Source of the DNA: DATBVX01 sp035263105
Lineage (GTDB): Bacteria; Pseudomonadota; Gammaproteobacteria; Steroidobacterales; Steroidobacteraceae
Reading direction: 5' to 3'
DNA: 54,280 bases
Assembly (NCBI GenBank): GCA_035263105.1
Contig: DATFRO010000036.1
Location: 1 to 54,280 of the forward strand
Shown here: positions 1 through 6,821 of the stretch, one piece after another
How the letters are laid out: each line of letters opens with the position of its first letter
Position numbering within the stretch: the stretch's first letter is position 1
The notes under the pieces: generated by a model
Told to the model about the DNA's origin: nothing
What the model saw: the letters and a program-made list of their open reading frames with translations, nothing else
Databases searched by the model: none
Made by a program: the position numbers and the translations under genes

Positions 1-122
1 GTCTCAAGCGGCGAGTAGGTTCCTCGCCAGCGTTGCCATAGCAACCGTGGACCATTGGCAATAGCCGCCATTACCTGTGCCATCGGCGATTCAGAGCTCG
101 AGGAATTCGCTGATACATTCAT
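1..122 (-). CDS. Partial cassette ORF, cut by the window edge
   Basis: Reading leftward from the core site at 131, an ATG at 122 opens a frame that stays open for about 40 codons to the edge of the window. The start lies 8 nt after the GTTAGAC core site, the same tight spacing seen in the other cassettes, and it faces the same way as they do. The visible peptide is Ser-rich at first (after MNV), then moderately hydrophobic with several Trp. I do not recognise it. Too little is visible to assign a family, and the reading frame could be fortuitous. Confidence 0.5.
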   Translation of the reverse strand, partial: MNVSANSSSSESPMAQVMAAIANGPRLLWQRWRGTYSPLE

Positions 123-130
123 ATGCAGCC

Positions 131-218
131 GTCTAACGTCCCGGCTCAGCGGCCGGCTGCTGACAATTGGATGCCGGCACTTTATCCATTTCCGGTCCGC
201 TGCAGCCGGTTGTTAGAC
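131..218 (-). repeat. attC site 1 (88 bp, short class)
   Basis: The site is bounded by GTCTAAC (131-137) and GTTAGAC (212-218), which fit the RYYYAAC/GTTRRRY core sites. The arms are an imperfect palindrome: ccggctcagcgg on the left and ccgctgcagccgg on the right. They pair except for one extra base, the extrahelical base that sets strand choice in integron recombination. It is the attC of the cassette carrying the gene at 213-620. Confidence 0.9.
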
Positions 219-620
219 GGCATGATTACTGACCCAAGGAACTTTCACCGCAGCATCTAATGCACCAGGTTCGACCTGAAATCCAAAGTGCACCGAATGC
301 CAATAGGAGTTGTCAGCGGCCTGAACGTTATAGCCAGTGTTCCCTGTAACCGCGATATGGCCTCGAGAGTCTGCCGGGGCGATGCGAATATCGAGCTCGC
401 CCTCCACAGCCGAAACAAGACGAGCTTCGCCCTTGAGGCTCTTCTGCAGGGCGACTAGCTCACCGCAAAAGCGCTTGAAGTCCTGAGATGCAACGTGCAA
501 GTCGTTACGCCCAGCAAAGCCATGAGACTGGGCGTGTACGGCAACGTAGGCATCACCGTCCCAGCTCAACAGCTCGATCTTCAGCTGGCTCGCACCATCA
601 CTCAGCGACAAGACGTCCAT
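213..620 (-). CDS. Cassette-encoded hypothetical protein (DUF6228/WapI-like?)
   Basis: This is a 135-residue soluble protein with no signal peptide or membrane segment. The pattern is alternating beta-type segments, with RNDLHVASQDFKRF near residue 38 and a C-terminal HFGFQVEP stretch. It loosely resembles small proteins of the DUF6228/WapI-like class, some of which act as immunity proteins; that link is from memory and weak. The ATG is 3 nt from the upstream core site at 624-630, so there is no room for a Shine-Dalgarno site. The TAA stop lies inside the GTTAGAC core of its own attC, a typical cassette layout. Expression probably depends on a promoter upstream in the array. Confidence 0.8.
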   Translation of the reverse strand: MDVLSLSDGASQLKIELLSWDGDAYVAVHAQSHGFAGRNDLHVASQDFKRFCGELVALQKSLKGEARLVSAVEGELDIRIAPADSRGHIAVTGNTGYNVQAADNSYWHSVHFGFQVEPGALDAAVKVPWVSNHAV

Positions 621-623
621 GCC

Positions 624-711
624 GTCTAACGTCCCGGCTCAGCGGCCGGCCAATGAGTAATGGATGCTGGCACTTTATCCATTTCCGGTCCGCTGCAGCC
701 GGTTGTTAGGT
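624..711 (-). repeat. attC site 2 (88 bp, short class)
   Basis: Core sites are GTCTAAC (624-630) and GTTAGGT (705-711). The internal arms are nearly identical to those of attC 1, including the single unpaired base. The ankyrin gene on its right reads into this site. Confidence 0.9.
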
Positions 712-1094
712 GCCTTGTTGAAGAGCTTCGCGATACCCCCACCCAGTTCAGCCGCCATCTCTGCAGGTGTAGCTCCGAACTCAGAGCGTATCCCTACTTT
801 CGCACCCGCTTTGAGAAGGGCAGCGATCAGGCGGAGGTTGCCATTACGGACAGCAACGTGCAGGGGCGTCTCGCTCATATCGCCGATCGCGTTGACGTTG
901 ACACCCTCCGCGATAAGAAGCTCAGCGCCACGAACGTCGTTTCGCCAGGCCATGACGTGTAGAGGTGTATCGCCCTCGACATCGCGACTCCTAGGCTTAA
1001 CTTTTCGTCTCCCGAGATCGGCCGGGAATAACACATCCGACGTCGACTGCAGGATGTCATCGAGCGTACGCGTGTCCCTGCGTTTGGTCTTCAC
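675..1094 (-). CDS. Cassette-encoded ankyrin-repeat protein
   Basis: The 139-residue protein has about three ankyrin repeats between residues 40 and 125. The consensus pieces GDTPLHVMAWRND, ETPLHVAVRNGN and GATPAEMAA are each followed by a helix and an LL.AGA-type turn. Ankyrin repeats mediate protein-protein contacts, so the partner cannot be read from sequence. There is no signal peptide. The likely start is GTG at 1094, 5 nt from the core site. The frame reads 37 nt into attC 2, so the last ten residues (NNRLQRTGNG) are encoded by the recombination site itself and probably add nothing functional. Confidence 0.85.
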   Translation of the reverse strand: MKTKRRDTRTLDDILQSTSDVLFPADLGRRKVKPRSRDVEGDTPLHVMAWRNDVRGAELLIAEGVNVNAIGDMSETPLHVAVRNGNLRLIAALLKAGAKVGIRSEFGATPAEMAAELGGGIAKLFNKAPNNRLQRTGNG

Positions 1095-1099
1095 AAGGC

Positions 1100-1188
1100 A
1101 CCTAACGTCCCGGCTCAGCGGCCGGCCACCGACAATTGGATGCTGGCACCTTTGTCCCTCCCCGGTCCGCTGCAGCCGGTTGTTAGAC
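1100..1188 (-). repeat. attC site 3 (89 bp, short class)
   Basis: Core sites are ACCTAAC (1100-1106) and GTTAGAC (1182-1188). The arms match the short class, and the central spacer shows a few substitutions relative to the other copies (for example tttgtccctccc). It is the attC of the small membrane-protein cassette at 1230-1514. Confidence 0.88.
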
Positions 1189-1229
1189 GACTGCTTACCG
1201 CGTGTCGCGTGTTGGGCTCACCCACGACG

Positions 1230-1514
1230 TTACCCGATGATCAGCCAGACCAACAGAAAGACCCACATGGCAATAAGGCCAGAGCGATATTGACCCGCTA
1301 ATCGCAGGACGCCTGGGTCCGAGATTTCCGAATGATAGAGCCCCAACAAGATGCGCATCATGAGCATGAAACGGCTCAGCGGATTCAGAAAGAAGCTGTT
1401 TCCACCATAGCGTGCGTAGAGTGCAGGATCCGAGGCGTGCAGGGCCGACATGAAGCGGAAGTCCTGGATAAGCAGGACAAAGAGCAAGCAACCGAGCAGC
1501 GCTTGGGGCCACAT
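1230..1514 (-). CDS. Cassette-encoded small membrane protein (UspB-like)
   Basis: The 94-residue protein has two predicted transmembrane segments, at about 2-22 and 77-94, with a basic/polar loop between them. The loop segment ASDPALYARYGGNSFF recalls the CDPLLYQYVDGGGFF-type segment of UspB (universal stress protein B, about 111 residues), and the two-helix layout is the same. That resemblance is my own reading and needs a profile search. The ATG at 1514 follows the core site by 7 nt, so no Shine-Dalgarno site is present. Confidence 0.8.
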   Translation of the reverse strand: MWPQALLGCLLFVLLIQDFRFMSALHASDPALYARYGGNSFFLNPLSRFMLMMRILLGLYHSEISDPGVLRLAGQYRSGLIAMWVFLLVWLIIG

Positions 1515-1521
1515 GGCAGTC

Positions 1522-1652
1522 GTCTAACGTCCGCGTTGAGCGGCGTGCGGCTTCACCGCCGCGAAACGAAGCCACTTTATCCAGAACTGCAACATCACTC
1601 AGCCCTCAATCGAAGCTACCTGCCGCGCGTCCGCTCCAACGCGTTGTTAGGC
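1522..1652 (-). repeat. attC site 4 (131 bp, long class)
   Basis: Core sites are GTCTAAC (1522-1528) and GTTAGGC (1646-1652). The arms differ from the short class: cgcgttgagcgg on the left pairs with ccgctccaacgcg on the right, again with one extra base. The longer central part (about 95 bp) includes gaagccactttatccagaac. It closes the DMP19-like cassette. Confidence 0.9.
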
Positions 1653-2018
1653 ACCGTTGCGCTCCCACCGGAGCTGGATGTTCTGACTGAGGAGATAGCG
1701 CTCAAGACAACCCCAGCGGAATTCCTTTCTCGCACCATACTCATCGCACAAGGCGATAGCGGCCGGCGTCTCATCCTCTACCTCGCTCAATCGTCTGACG
1801 ATGCGAAGCGACCCAAGATCGCCGATTCGCTCAAGGGCATCCTCAAGCCAGGCGAATTTCTCCGGGGCACGCGAAATGTGATCGACGAAACAGCCCTCCA
1901 TCTCGTAGTACAGCTCCAGATCGTAGATGGCGAACACATCGCGCTCTCGCGGCGTCAAGGCATGCAATCCGACCTTCAGACCACGCTCTTCGACATCCGG
2001 CACGATCAGCGTATCCAA
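1647..2018 (-). CDS. Cassette-encoded DMP19/DUF4375-like protein
   Basis: This is a 123-residue acidic, helical soluble protein. The LTPRERDVFAIYDLELYYEM segment followed by an ALERIG helix resembles the DMP19-like (DUF4375) family, whose members occur as small accessory-genome proteins and in which one member is a reported DNA mimic. The match is by eye and may be wrong. The start appears to be TTG at 2018, since no ATG is available near the core site. The TAA stop is inside the GTTAGGC core of attC 4. Confidence 0.72.
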   Translation of the reverse strand: MDTLIVPDVEERGLKVGLHALTPRERDVFAIYDLELYYEMEGCFVDHISRAPEKFAWLEDALERIGDLGSLRIVRRLSEVEDETPAAIALCDEYGARKEFRWGCLERYLLSQNIQLRWERNGA

Positions 2019-2022
2019 TGGT

Positions 2023-2152
2023 GCCTAACGTCCGCGTTGAGCGACGCGCGGCTTCACTGCCGCGCAACGAAGCCACGTTATCCAGAACTGCAACATCCTC
2101 TGCCCTCAATCGAAGCTACCGGCCGCGCGTTCGCTCCAACGCGTTGTTAGGC
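2023..2152 (-). repeat. attC site 5 (130 bp, long class)
   Basis: Core sites are GCCTAAC (2023-2029) and GTTAGGC (2146-2152). It is near-identical to attC 4 across its length, differing at scattered positions, and so forms a second class of attC in the same array. Confidence 0.9.
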
Positions 2153-2156
2153 GGCA

Positions 2157-2591
2157 CTACTCGCCACTTCCGTCGAGAGGTAGACGATCACGGTGCCCAG
2201 CGCGTTTCCTAGCCAATGCGAAGCAGGCCATCGCCGCTGCGACCGCACCAATCAGACCAAGGAGACCAGACGGAAAGTAGACTTTTGCCCCAATAGCACC
2301 GCCAACCAAAAAGATCATTCCACCAAAGCGCAAGAGAGTGGGACCGAACAGGCCTTGATCCTTGCGACGCGCCTGATTGAAGAGCAGACGCCAGGCGATC
2401 AAGCCACAAAAACCGCCCACCACAGCGAATATTAGAACTGGCCACACAACACGAGACGATAGAGGCTGACGGATAAGCCCGAAGGCGCACAGCGTAAGAA
2501 TCCCGAGACCAAACGCGCCTATGACTAGGCCTGCGAGAAGTTCCATGTAGCGCGGCGCTGGCGCCGTGTACTGATGCTTCGGAAGTGGCAT
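2157..2591 (-). CDS. Cassette-encoded four-helix membrane protein
   Basis: The 144-residue protein has four hydrophobic segments, at about 16-40, 46-70, 83-104 and 108-126. A positively charged loop (NQARRKD) follows the second helix and the tail is charged. I do not recognise a family. The ATG at 2591 is preceded by GGAAACG, a weak possible Shine-Dalgarno site. The TAG stop is 4 nt before the attC 5 core. Unknown integral membrane proteins are common cassette products. Confidence 0.8.
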   Translation of the reverse strand: MPLPKHQYTAPAPRYMELLAGLVIGAFGLGILTLCAFGLIRQPLSSRVVWPVLIFAVVGGFCGLIAWRLLFNQARRKDQGLFGPTLLRFGGMIFLVGGAIGAKVYFPSGLLGLIGAVAAAMACFALARKRAGHRDRLPLDGSGE

Positions 2592-2606
2592 GACGTTTCC
2601 AGTGCC

Positions 2607-2694
2607 GCCTAACGTCCCGGCTCAGCGGCCGGCCACTGACAATTGGATGCTGGCACTTTATCCCTCTCCGGTCCGCTGCAGCCGGTTGTTAGCG
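2607..2694 (-). repeat. attC site 6 (88 bp, short class)
   Basis: Core sites are GCCTAAC (2607-2613) and GTTAGCG (2688-2694). The right core deviates from GTTRRRY at two positions, and the same variant (CGCTAAC) appears at the left edge of attC 7. This fits the core sequence travelling with the cassette between them. Confidence 0.88.
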
Positions 2695-3135
2695 TCATTC
2701 CGTGATGAACCGGATGTACTTGTGGCATGGATCCACCAAGGCGGCCGCGCGCAAGACATCGTCAATGGTCGGCTCGGTCGTCCGGTATGCGCGGCCGGAT
2801 GGCGTGACGAGAACAACGCTTCGTTTGTGGGTCTGCATTACGGTTGTGATCAGGCCGTTCCACAGCATGCGCTTCGCTTGCTGCCAATCGATAGCTTTCG
2901 CGTTACCTGTGTCGGGGAGTTCCGGGGGCTTTTCCGGCGGTCCATTCTTCTCAATCAGTTCAGCGACGAGGGAGCTGAAGCTTCGGTCGCCACGGCGCAA
3001 GGCGTCCTTTTCAGGCTGCGTCAGAGCCTCGACCGATTTGTCCACCTCACAACGAACATTCGGGATCTGATCGTCGCCGAATACGCGTGCACTGAGGCAG
3101 AGGCAGACACCAACGCTGAGTAGCGTGCGGTTCAT
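2695..3135 (-). CDS. Cassette-encoded secreted protein, unknown
   Basis: The 146-residue protein begins with a clear signal peptide (MNRTLLSVGVCLCLSARVFG, cleavage before DDQ). Two cysteines remain in the mature part (VRCEVDK and VDPCHKY) and could form a disulfide in the periplasm. A proline-rich linker lies near residues 65-72. The middle segment VMQTHKRSVVLVTPSGR looks beta-rich. I do not recognise a family. The ATG is 8 nt after the GTTAGCG core and the TGA stop directly abuts attC 6. Confidence 0.8.
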   Translation of the reverse strand: MNRTLLSVGVCLCLSARVFGDDQIPNVRCEVDKSVEALTQPEKDALRRGDRSFSSLVAELIEKNGPPEKPPELPDTGNAKAIDWQQAKRMLWNGLITTVMQTHKRSVVLVTPSGRAYRTTEPTIDDVLRAAALVDPCHKYIRFITE

Positions 3136-3143
3136 GGGAATGA

Positions 3144-3231
3144 CGCTAACGTCCCGGCTCAGCGGCCGGCCACTGACAATTGGATGCTGGCACTTTATCC
3201 GTTTCCGGTCCGCTGCAGCCGGTTGTTAGGT
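3144..3231 (-). repeat. attC site 7 (88 bp, short class)
   Basis: Core sites are CGCTAAC (3144-3150) and GTTAGGT (3225-3231), with short-class arms. It belongs to the first cassette of the array, whose gene ends inside this core. Confidence 0.9.
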
Positions 3232-3732
3232 GACTCCGTGAAGACGTCCACGGATTATCTCGGACAACCATTCAATATCTCCTCGGCTCGTGCTCCTCGC
3301 TGCAGCGGCAAAGCCGATACCTAGGGCAAACATCCCAATACCGAGAAAAGGAAACCACCACATTGCAGGATTCGTCAGCGATCCGACCGCGGCCAAGAAA
3401 GTCCAAGTGAGACAGAAAGCAAGCCAGAGCGCGAGAAAAGCTCGTGTGTACGTGCTGATGCGGAATGTACCGCGCAAGTAGACCCTGCCATTCGCCTCAA
3501 CAAACTGGCCCTCAAAGATCGGCTTGAAATCGTTCCGGAAGAACGGTCTCACTCTTTGCAGCGTCACCCGAGAAGGAGTGACGTTCCCGACTGTTGTACT
3601 AGCGGTGAACACGAAGAATGCACTACGACGTATTCCCTCAGAGAGGCGACGTACGGACTCATCCAACCCGAATGCGCTCATGAACTCCGCATCGGTTCCG
3701 CCCCACAGGAGATCGCGAAGCCACTTCAACAC
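3226..3732 (-). CDS. First-cassette membrane protein, unknown
   Basis: The 168-residue protein has a soluble N-terminal half (about 1-95) with beta-type segments and two transmembrane helices at about 97-117 and 124-146, followed by a basic tail. I do not recognise a family. The GTG start at 3732 lies 8 nt from the GTTAGGT core at 3741-3747; an ATG at 3681 is an alternative start. The stop TAA is inside the core of attC 7. Being nearest to the putative promoter at 3750-3778, it should be the best expressed cassette. Confidence 0.78.
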   Translation of the reverse strand: MLKWLRDLLWGGTDAEFMSAFGLDESVRRLSEGIRRSAFFVFTASTTVGNVTPSRVTLQRVRPFFRNDFKPIFEGQFVEANGRVYLRGTFRISTYTRAFLALWLAFCLTWTFLAAVGSLTNPAMWWFPFLGIGMFALGIGFAAAARSTSRGDIEWLSEIIRGRLHGVT

Positions 3733-3740
3733 CCGGAGTC

Positions 3741-3747
3741 ACCTAAC
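3741..3747 (-). other. Proximal core site of the cassette array
   Basis: The heptamer ACCTAAC (GTTAGGT on the minus strand) marks the insertion point of the first cassette. To its right there is no second palindromic arm, so it is not a full attC. It occupies the position of an attI crossover, although the flanking sequence is not recognisable as an attI. Confidence 0.65.
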
Positions 3748-3749
3748 TA

Positions 3750-3778
3750 TAAATAGACAGACCAATATGTGGTTTCAA
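3750..3778 (-). promoter_or_regulatory. Candidate promoter driving the cassette array
   Basis: On the minus strand, TTGAAA (3778-3773) is separated by 17 bp from TATTTA (3755-3750), in a locally AT-rich stretch. It points into the first cassette gene, with a predicted start of transcription in or next to the GTTAGGT core. This is the position of a Pc promoter in an integron. The -10 box matches the consensus at only three of six bases, so this is inference. Confidence 0.45.
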
Positions 3779-3924
3779 AGGCGCAAGCATTGCATCTATC
3801 TTGCCGCGCTGTCCTTGCATCAACAACTTGGATTGCAAAGCTCGGTAAAACTGCGCGCAAGTGCGCAGGTGTTCCATCTAATCTGACGTTGAGTCAAATC
3901 GCCAGGCGGGCGAGGCGAGTGTTC

Positions 3925-4893
3925 CTACCCTGCGAAGGGCGCCCCTTGCAGCGCGCGCGCGTGCTCGGGGCGCAGGCGCGTACGATTGCTGTTCCAGGAA
4001 AAGATGCTGTCGCTCTGATCCGGATCGTGAGCAGCATCGGACATGAGCAGGGGGCTGCTGCAATGAATCATCTCGTGCAGCAGTGTGCCCCGGTCGGCGC
4101 GCAGCGTGTTGGCGTTGAAAACGACGAACCGGTCGAACCCCGGTTCGTCGATGCTGACCGCGTTGTTTGTCAAGTCGTCGTCGCCCCGTTCGTTGCTCCG
4201 AAACGGGCAGATGAGGACACGCAGCGCTGGCTTGAATCCGGGCATCGCCTTTTCCGCCGCCTTGCGCAGTCCGACAAAATCGCTGGTCTCGCCGTACTTC
4301 ACCTTGAACGGAAAGTCCACGGAGAAGCCCACGATCCTGGCGACCCGCATGCCAAACGGCTGCAGCAGCTGGTTGGCTCGCGGAGCGGTTTCGTTGGCGA
4401 GCGTGAACGCGTGCGGGCCGAGCTTGTCCTTGACCCTGACGAGTTGCACCAGCGCTGAAAGGATCGCAGGGCGCCCGGGCGTCGCTTCGCGTACGGCCGC
4501 CTCGGTCACGGGCAGCTGCGACTTGCCTCCTTTGCCACCGCGCGCGGGGTCCGTGCAGCAGTTCATTGTCGGCCGTCGTTCCTCCTCGAGCATTTCCTTG
4601 TCGAGGGAAGCGATCGTCATCTTGCCAACGATGTTGTCGGCGGTTTGCTGGTAGCTGCGGTTGATGATGCCGCGTTGGGTCTTGTAGGCGAGGACCGCGG
4701 CCGCGGTGGTCTTGCCGTACGTCGCCTTGGCGGTCTCCGCCGGTGCGATGATGGCGCCGTCCAGGGTCGCAAGCGCACGATGGATTTTTTCCACGTGCGG
4801 ACCGCGCGCACCCTGCAGAACGTGTGCGCTGTCCTTGGTCAGGCAGGCGTCGAGGGCGGCATCGCCGCGAAACAGTTTCGATGTCAGGGCCAT
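3925..4893 (-). CDS. Peptidoglycan-binding domain protein with zincin motif
   Basis: The 322-residue protein has an N-terminal region (about 18-95) with the helical pattern of a peptidoglycan-binding (PG_binding_1-like) domain: VEKIHRALATLDG, then TYGKTTAAAVLAYKTQRGI. Near residue 273 there is LLHEMIHC, an HExxH zinc-metallopeptidase signature in a domain rich in conserved-looking aromatic residues. No signal peptide or membrane segment is visible, which is odd for a wall-acting enzyme and suggests export by a dedicated system or a cytosolic role. I chose the ATG at 4893 because GGAG lies 8 nt upstream; a GTG at 4899 is possible. It is transcribed toward the cassette array but separated from it by 177 bp with no gene. 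Confidence 0.8.
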   Translation of the reverse strand: MALTSKLFRGDAALDACLTKDSAHVLQGARGPHVEKIHRALATLDGAIIAPAETAKATYGKTTAAAVLAYKTQRGIINRSYQQTADNIVGKMTIASLDKEMLEEERRPTMNCCTDPARGGKGGKSQLPVTEAAVREATPGRPAILSALVQLVRVKDKLGPHAFTLANETAPRANQLLQPFGMRVARIVGFSVDFPFKVKYGETSDFVGLRKAAEKAMPGFKPALRVLICPFRSNERGDDDLTNNAVSIDEPGFDRFVVFNANTLRADRGTLLHEMIHCSSPLLMSDAAHDPDQSDSIFSWNSNRTRLRPEHARALQGAPFAG

Positions 4894-4994
4894 TGGCACT
4901 TCTCCGATGCCATTCGCGGCCGATCATGACATCGTTCCCGCGAATCCGCGACTGGAACCTGCCAAAATGACGGCCCTTCACCGGAGGGTCCAGC

Positions 4995-5981
4995 ATGAAC
5001 AAGGTCGTGCGGGTCCATGAGCAGGGTGGCCCGGAAGTGCTGCGCATCGAGGAGCTCGAGGTGGGCGCCCCCGGGCCGGGCGAGGTGCGCGTGCGCATCG
5101 AGGCGATCGGCCTCAACCGCTCGGAAGCCGCATTTCGCGCGGGCCTTTATCCCGTGAAGCCGAAGCTCCCGACGCTCATCGGCTACGAAGCCTCGGGAAT
5201 CATCGAGGCCTTGGGCGAGGGCGTGCAGGGCTTCAAGACCGGCGACCGGATTTGCGTGCTGCCGACATATCGGCTCGGTGAGTACGGTGTCTACGCCGAG
5301 AAGGCGATCGTGCCGGCACGCAGCGTCCTGCCGGCTCCGAGCGCGCTGAGCCCCATCGAAGCCGCATCGATCTGGATGCAATACCTCACTGCGCTCGCCA
5401 TCATCGAAGTTGCGCACGCGACCGTGGGCGATTACGTCATCATTCGCGCGGCCTCGAGCAGTGTCGGGCTCGCTGCGATTCAGCTGGCAAACTGGGCGGG
5501 CGCCGTGCCGATCGCAGCGACCCGCCACAGCACCAAGTCGGGCGCGCTGCTCGAGCAAGGCGCGAAGCATGTGGTCGCCACGGAAGAGAGCGACCTGGTC
5601 GCCGAAGTGATGAAGATCACCAACGGCAAGGGCGCTCGCATCGTCTTCGATCCGGTCGGCGGCCCCTACGTCGAGACACTGGCGCAGGCGATGGCGCAGG
5701 ACGGCGTGCTCTTCATATATGGCGGCCTGAGCGGTCAGCCGACGATGCACCCGCACTGGCCCGCGGCGTTCAAGAACCTGAGCATCCGAGGCTGGGTCGC
5801 CTCGACCATCTGGAACTACCCGGATCGCTTCGCGCGCGCACAGGAGCTGATCCTGCGTGGGCTCGCGGACGGGCATCTGAAGCCGGTGATCGCCAGGACG
5901 TTCGCGCTCAAGGATATCGTCGAGGCGCATCGCTACCTGGAGTCGAATCAGCAGCTCGGCAAGATCGTCGTGACGGTGTGA
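4995..5981 (+). CDS. Zinc-independent MDR family oxidoreductase (quinone oxidoreductase-like)
   Basis: This 328-residue member of the medium-chain dehydrogenase/reductase superfamily has a GroES-like N-terminal half (PGEVRVRIEAIGLNRSE; GYEASGIIEALGEGV). A Rossmann half carries AASSSVGLAAIQLANWAGA around residues 152-170 for NAD(P)H binding. The catalytic-zinc cysteine/histidine set of true alcohol dehydrogenases is not evident (LNRSE replaces the usual C-x-TD type segment), so it groups with quinone reductase/enoyl reductase-like members. GGAGG precedes the ATG by about 6 nt. The gene is divergent from the zincin gene and probably monocistronic. The substrate is unknown. Confidence 0.9.
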   Translation: MNKVVRVHEQGGPEVLRIEELEVGAPGPGEVRVRIEAIGLNRSEAAFRAGLYPVKPKLPTLIGYEASGIIEALGEGVQGFKTGDRICVLPTYRLGEYGVYAEKAIVPARSVLPAPSALSPIEAASIWMQYLTALAIIEVAHATVGDYVIIRAASSSVGLAAIQLANWAGAVPIAATRHSTKSGALLEQGAKHVVATEESDLVAEVMKITNGKGARIVFDPVGGPYVETLAQAMAQDGVLFIYGGLSGQPTMHPHWPAAFKNLSIRGWVASTIWNYPDRFARAQELILRGLADGHLKPVIARTFALKDIVEAHRYLESNQQLGKIVVTV

Positions 5982-5996
5982 CGACGCGCCGCGGCG

Positions 5997-6785
5997 CTAG
6001 CGCTTCATGTGGTGGTCGTAGACGAGCTGGTAGGAGTCGGCGCTGATGCCCATGTCGCCCGAGAAGGGCCGGTCGAGGCCGATGATCACGAACAGCACCA
6101 TGGCGATGAAGCCCGAGAGCAGGACGAGCAGCAGCCCATGGAAGCGCACGTTGTCGACGCGAAAGAACCAGAAGAGAACGATGCAGCCCATCGCGCCGGG
6201 CAGCAGCACGAACCAGAGCACGACCGGAAGACCTGCGCCGACCGAGTCGAGGCGCTGACGCCGTTGCTGCACCAGTTCGTTGAAGGTGCGCACGGCCTCC
6301 GCGTACAGGATTTCCTGTCCGTCGGTCTCGGGCTCCGCGGCGAACAGTTGATCCTGGAGTCGATCCATCCATTCGACGCCCGCACGCGGGACTTCACCCG
6401 CGCGCTGCTTGGGCCAGGCCTCGTTGATCACCTGTTCCGTGTACCCGCGAAGGATCTCACGCATCGCGTCGCGCTGCGGCTGCGGATAGCCGCCGAGGTC
6501 ACGCCACAGGTTCGCAATGGTGGTTGCTTCCGCCGACACGACGGTACTGACCTGCGAGTAGCGCTGCCACACGCCAACAGCCGTGAGCGCCGCGATCAAT
6601 GCGTACAGCACCATGCAGGACTGCGCCAAGGGTGCGGTGATGTAGGCGTCCTCGTAGGTGAGACGCATCCGGGGCAGGACCCGCCGCCTCACGACCCACA
6701 GGCCGACGAGCGCGAAGCCCATCAGCCACACGTTGAGCACGATGGCGAGAACCCAGAGGTGCAGCGACAGCAGGAAGTCGATCAT
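5997..6785 (-). CDS. DUF4239 membrane protein
   Basis: The 262-residue protein has four transmembrane segments: residues 8-30, 52-74, 184-206 and 211-232. A large central helical domain (about 80-180) contains VSAEATTIANLWRDLGGYP, typical of DUF4239 (bestrophin-like) proteins. The molecular role of the family is not established, though the layout hints at a membrane channel or transporter. It is convergent with the upstream oxidoreductase (15 bp between stops). Confidence 0.88.
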   Translation of the reverse strand: MIDFLLSLHLWVLAIVLNVWLMGFALVGLWVVRRRVLPRMRLTYEDAYITAPLAQSCMVLYALIAALTAVGVWQRYSQVSTVVSAEATTIANLWRDLGGYPQPQRDAMREILRGYTEQVINEAWPKQRAGEVPRAGVEWMDRLQDQLFAAEPETDGQEILYAEAVRTFNELVQQRRQRLDSVGAGLPVVLWFVLLPGAMGCIVLFWFFRVDNVRFHGLLLVLLSGFIAMVLFVIIGLDRPFSGDMGISADSYQLVYDHHMKR

Positions 6786-6821
6786 GCGGGCAGAGTACTT
6801 CCGGCCACGTCCGCGCGAAAA

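Noticed and set aside
131..3231. Regular spacing of near-identical repeats as a CRISPR array
   Set aside because: Repeats are 88-131 bp imperfect palindromes with GTTRRRY/RYYYAAC ends and flank genes of 285-507 bp, which is an integron array, not CRISPR.
3748..3924. Remnant of an integrase gene or attI next to the array
   Set aside because: The 177 bp has no tyrosine-recombinase motif in any frame and no attI-like direct repeats that I can see.
4884..5930. 348-codon antisense frame over the oxidoreductase
   Set aside because: No domain and biased composition; the sense gene has an obvious ribosome site and MDR motifs.
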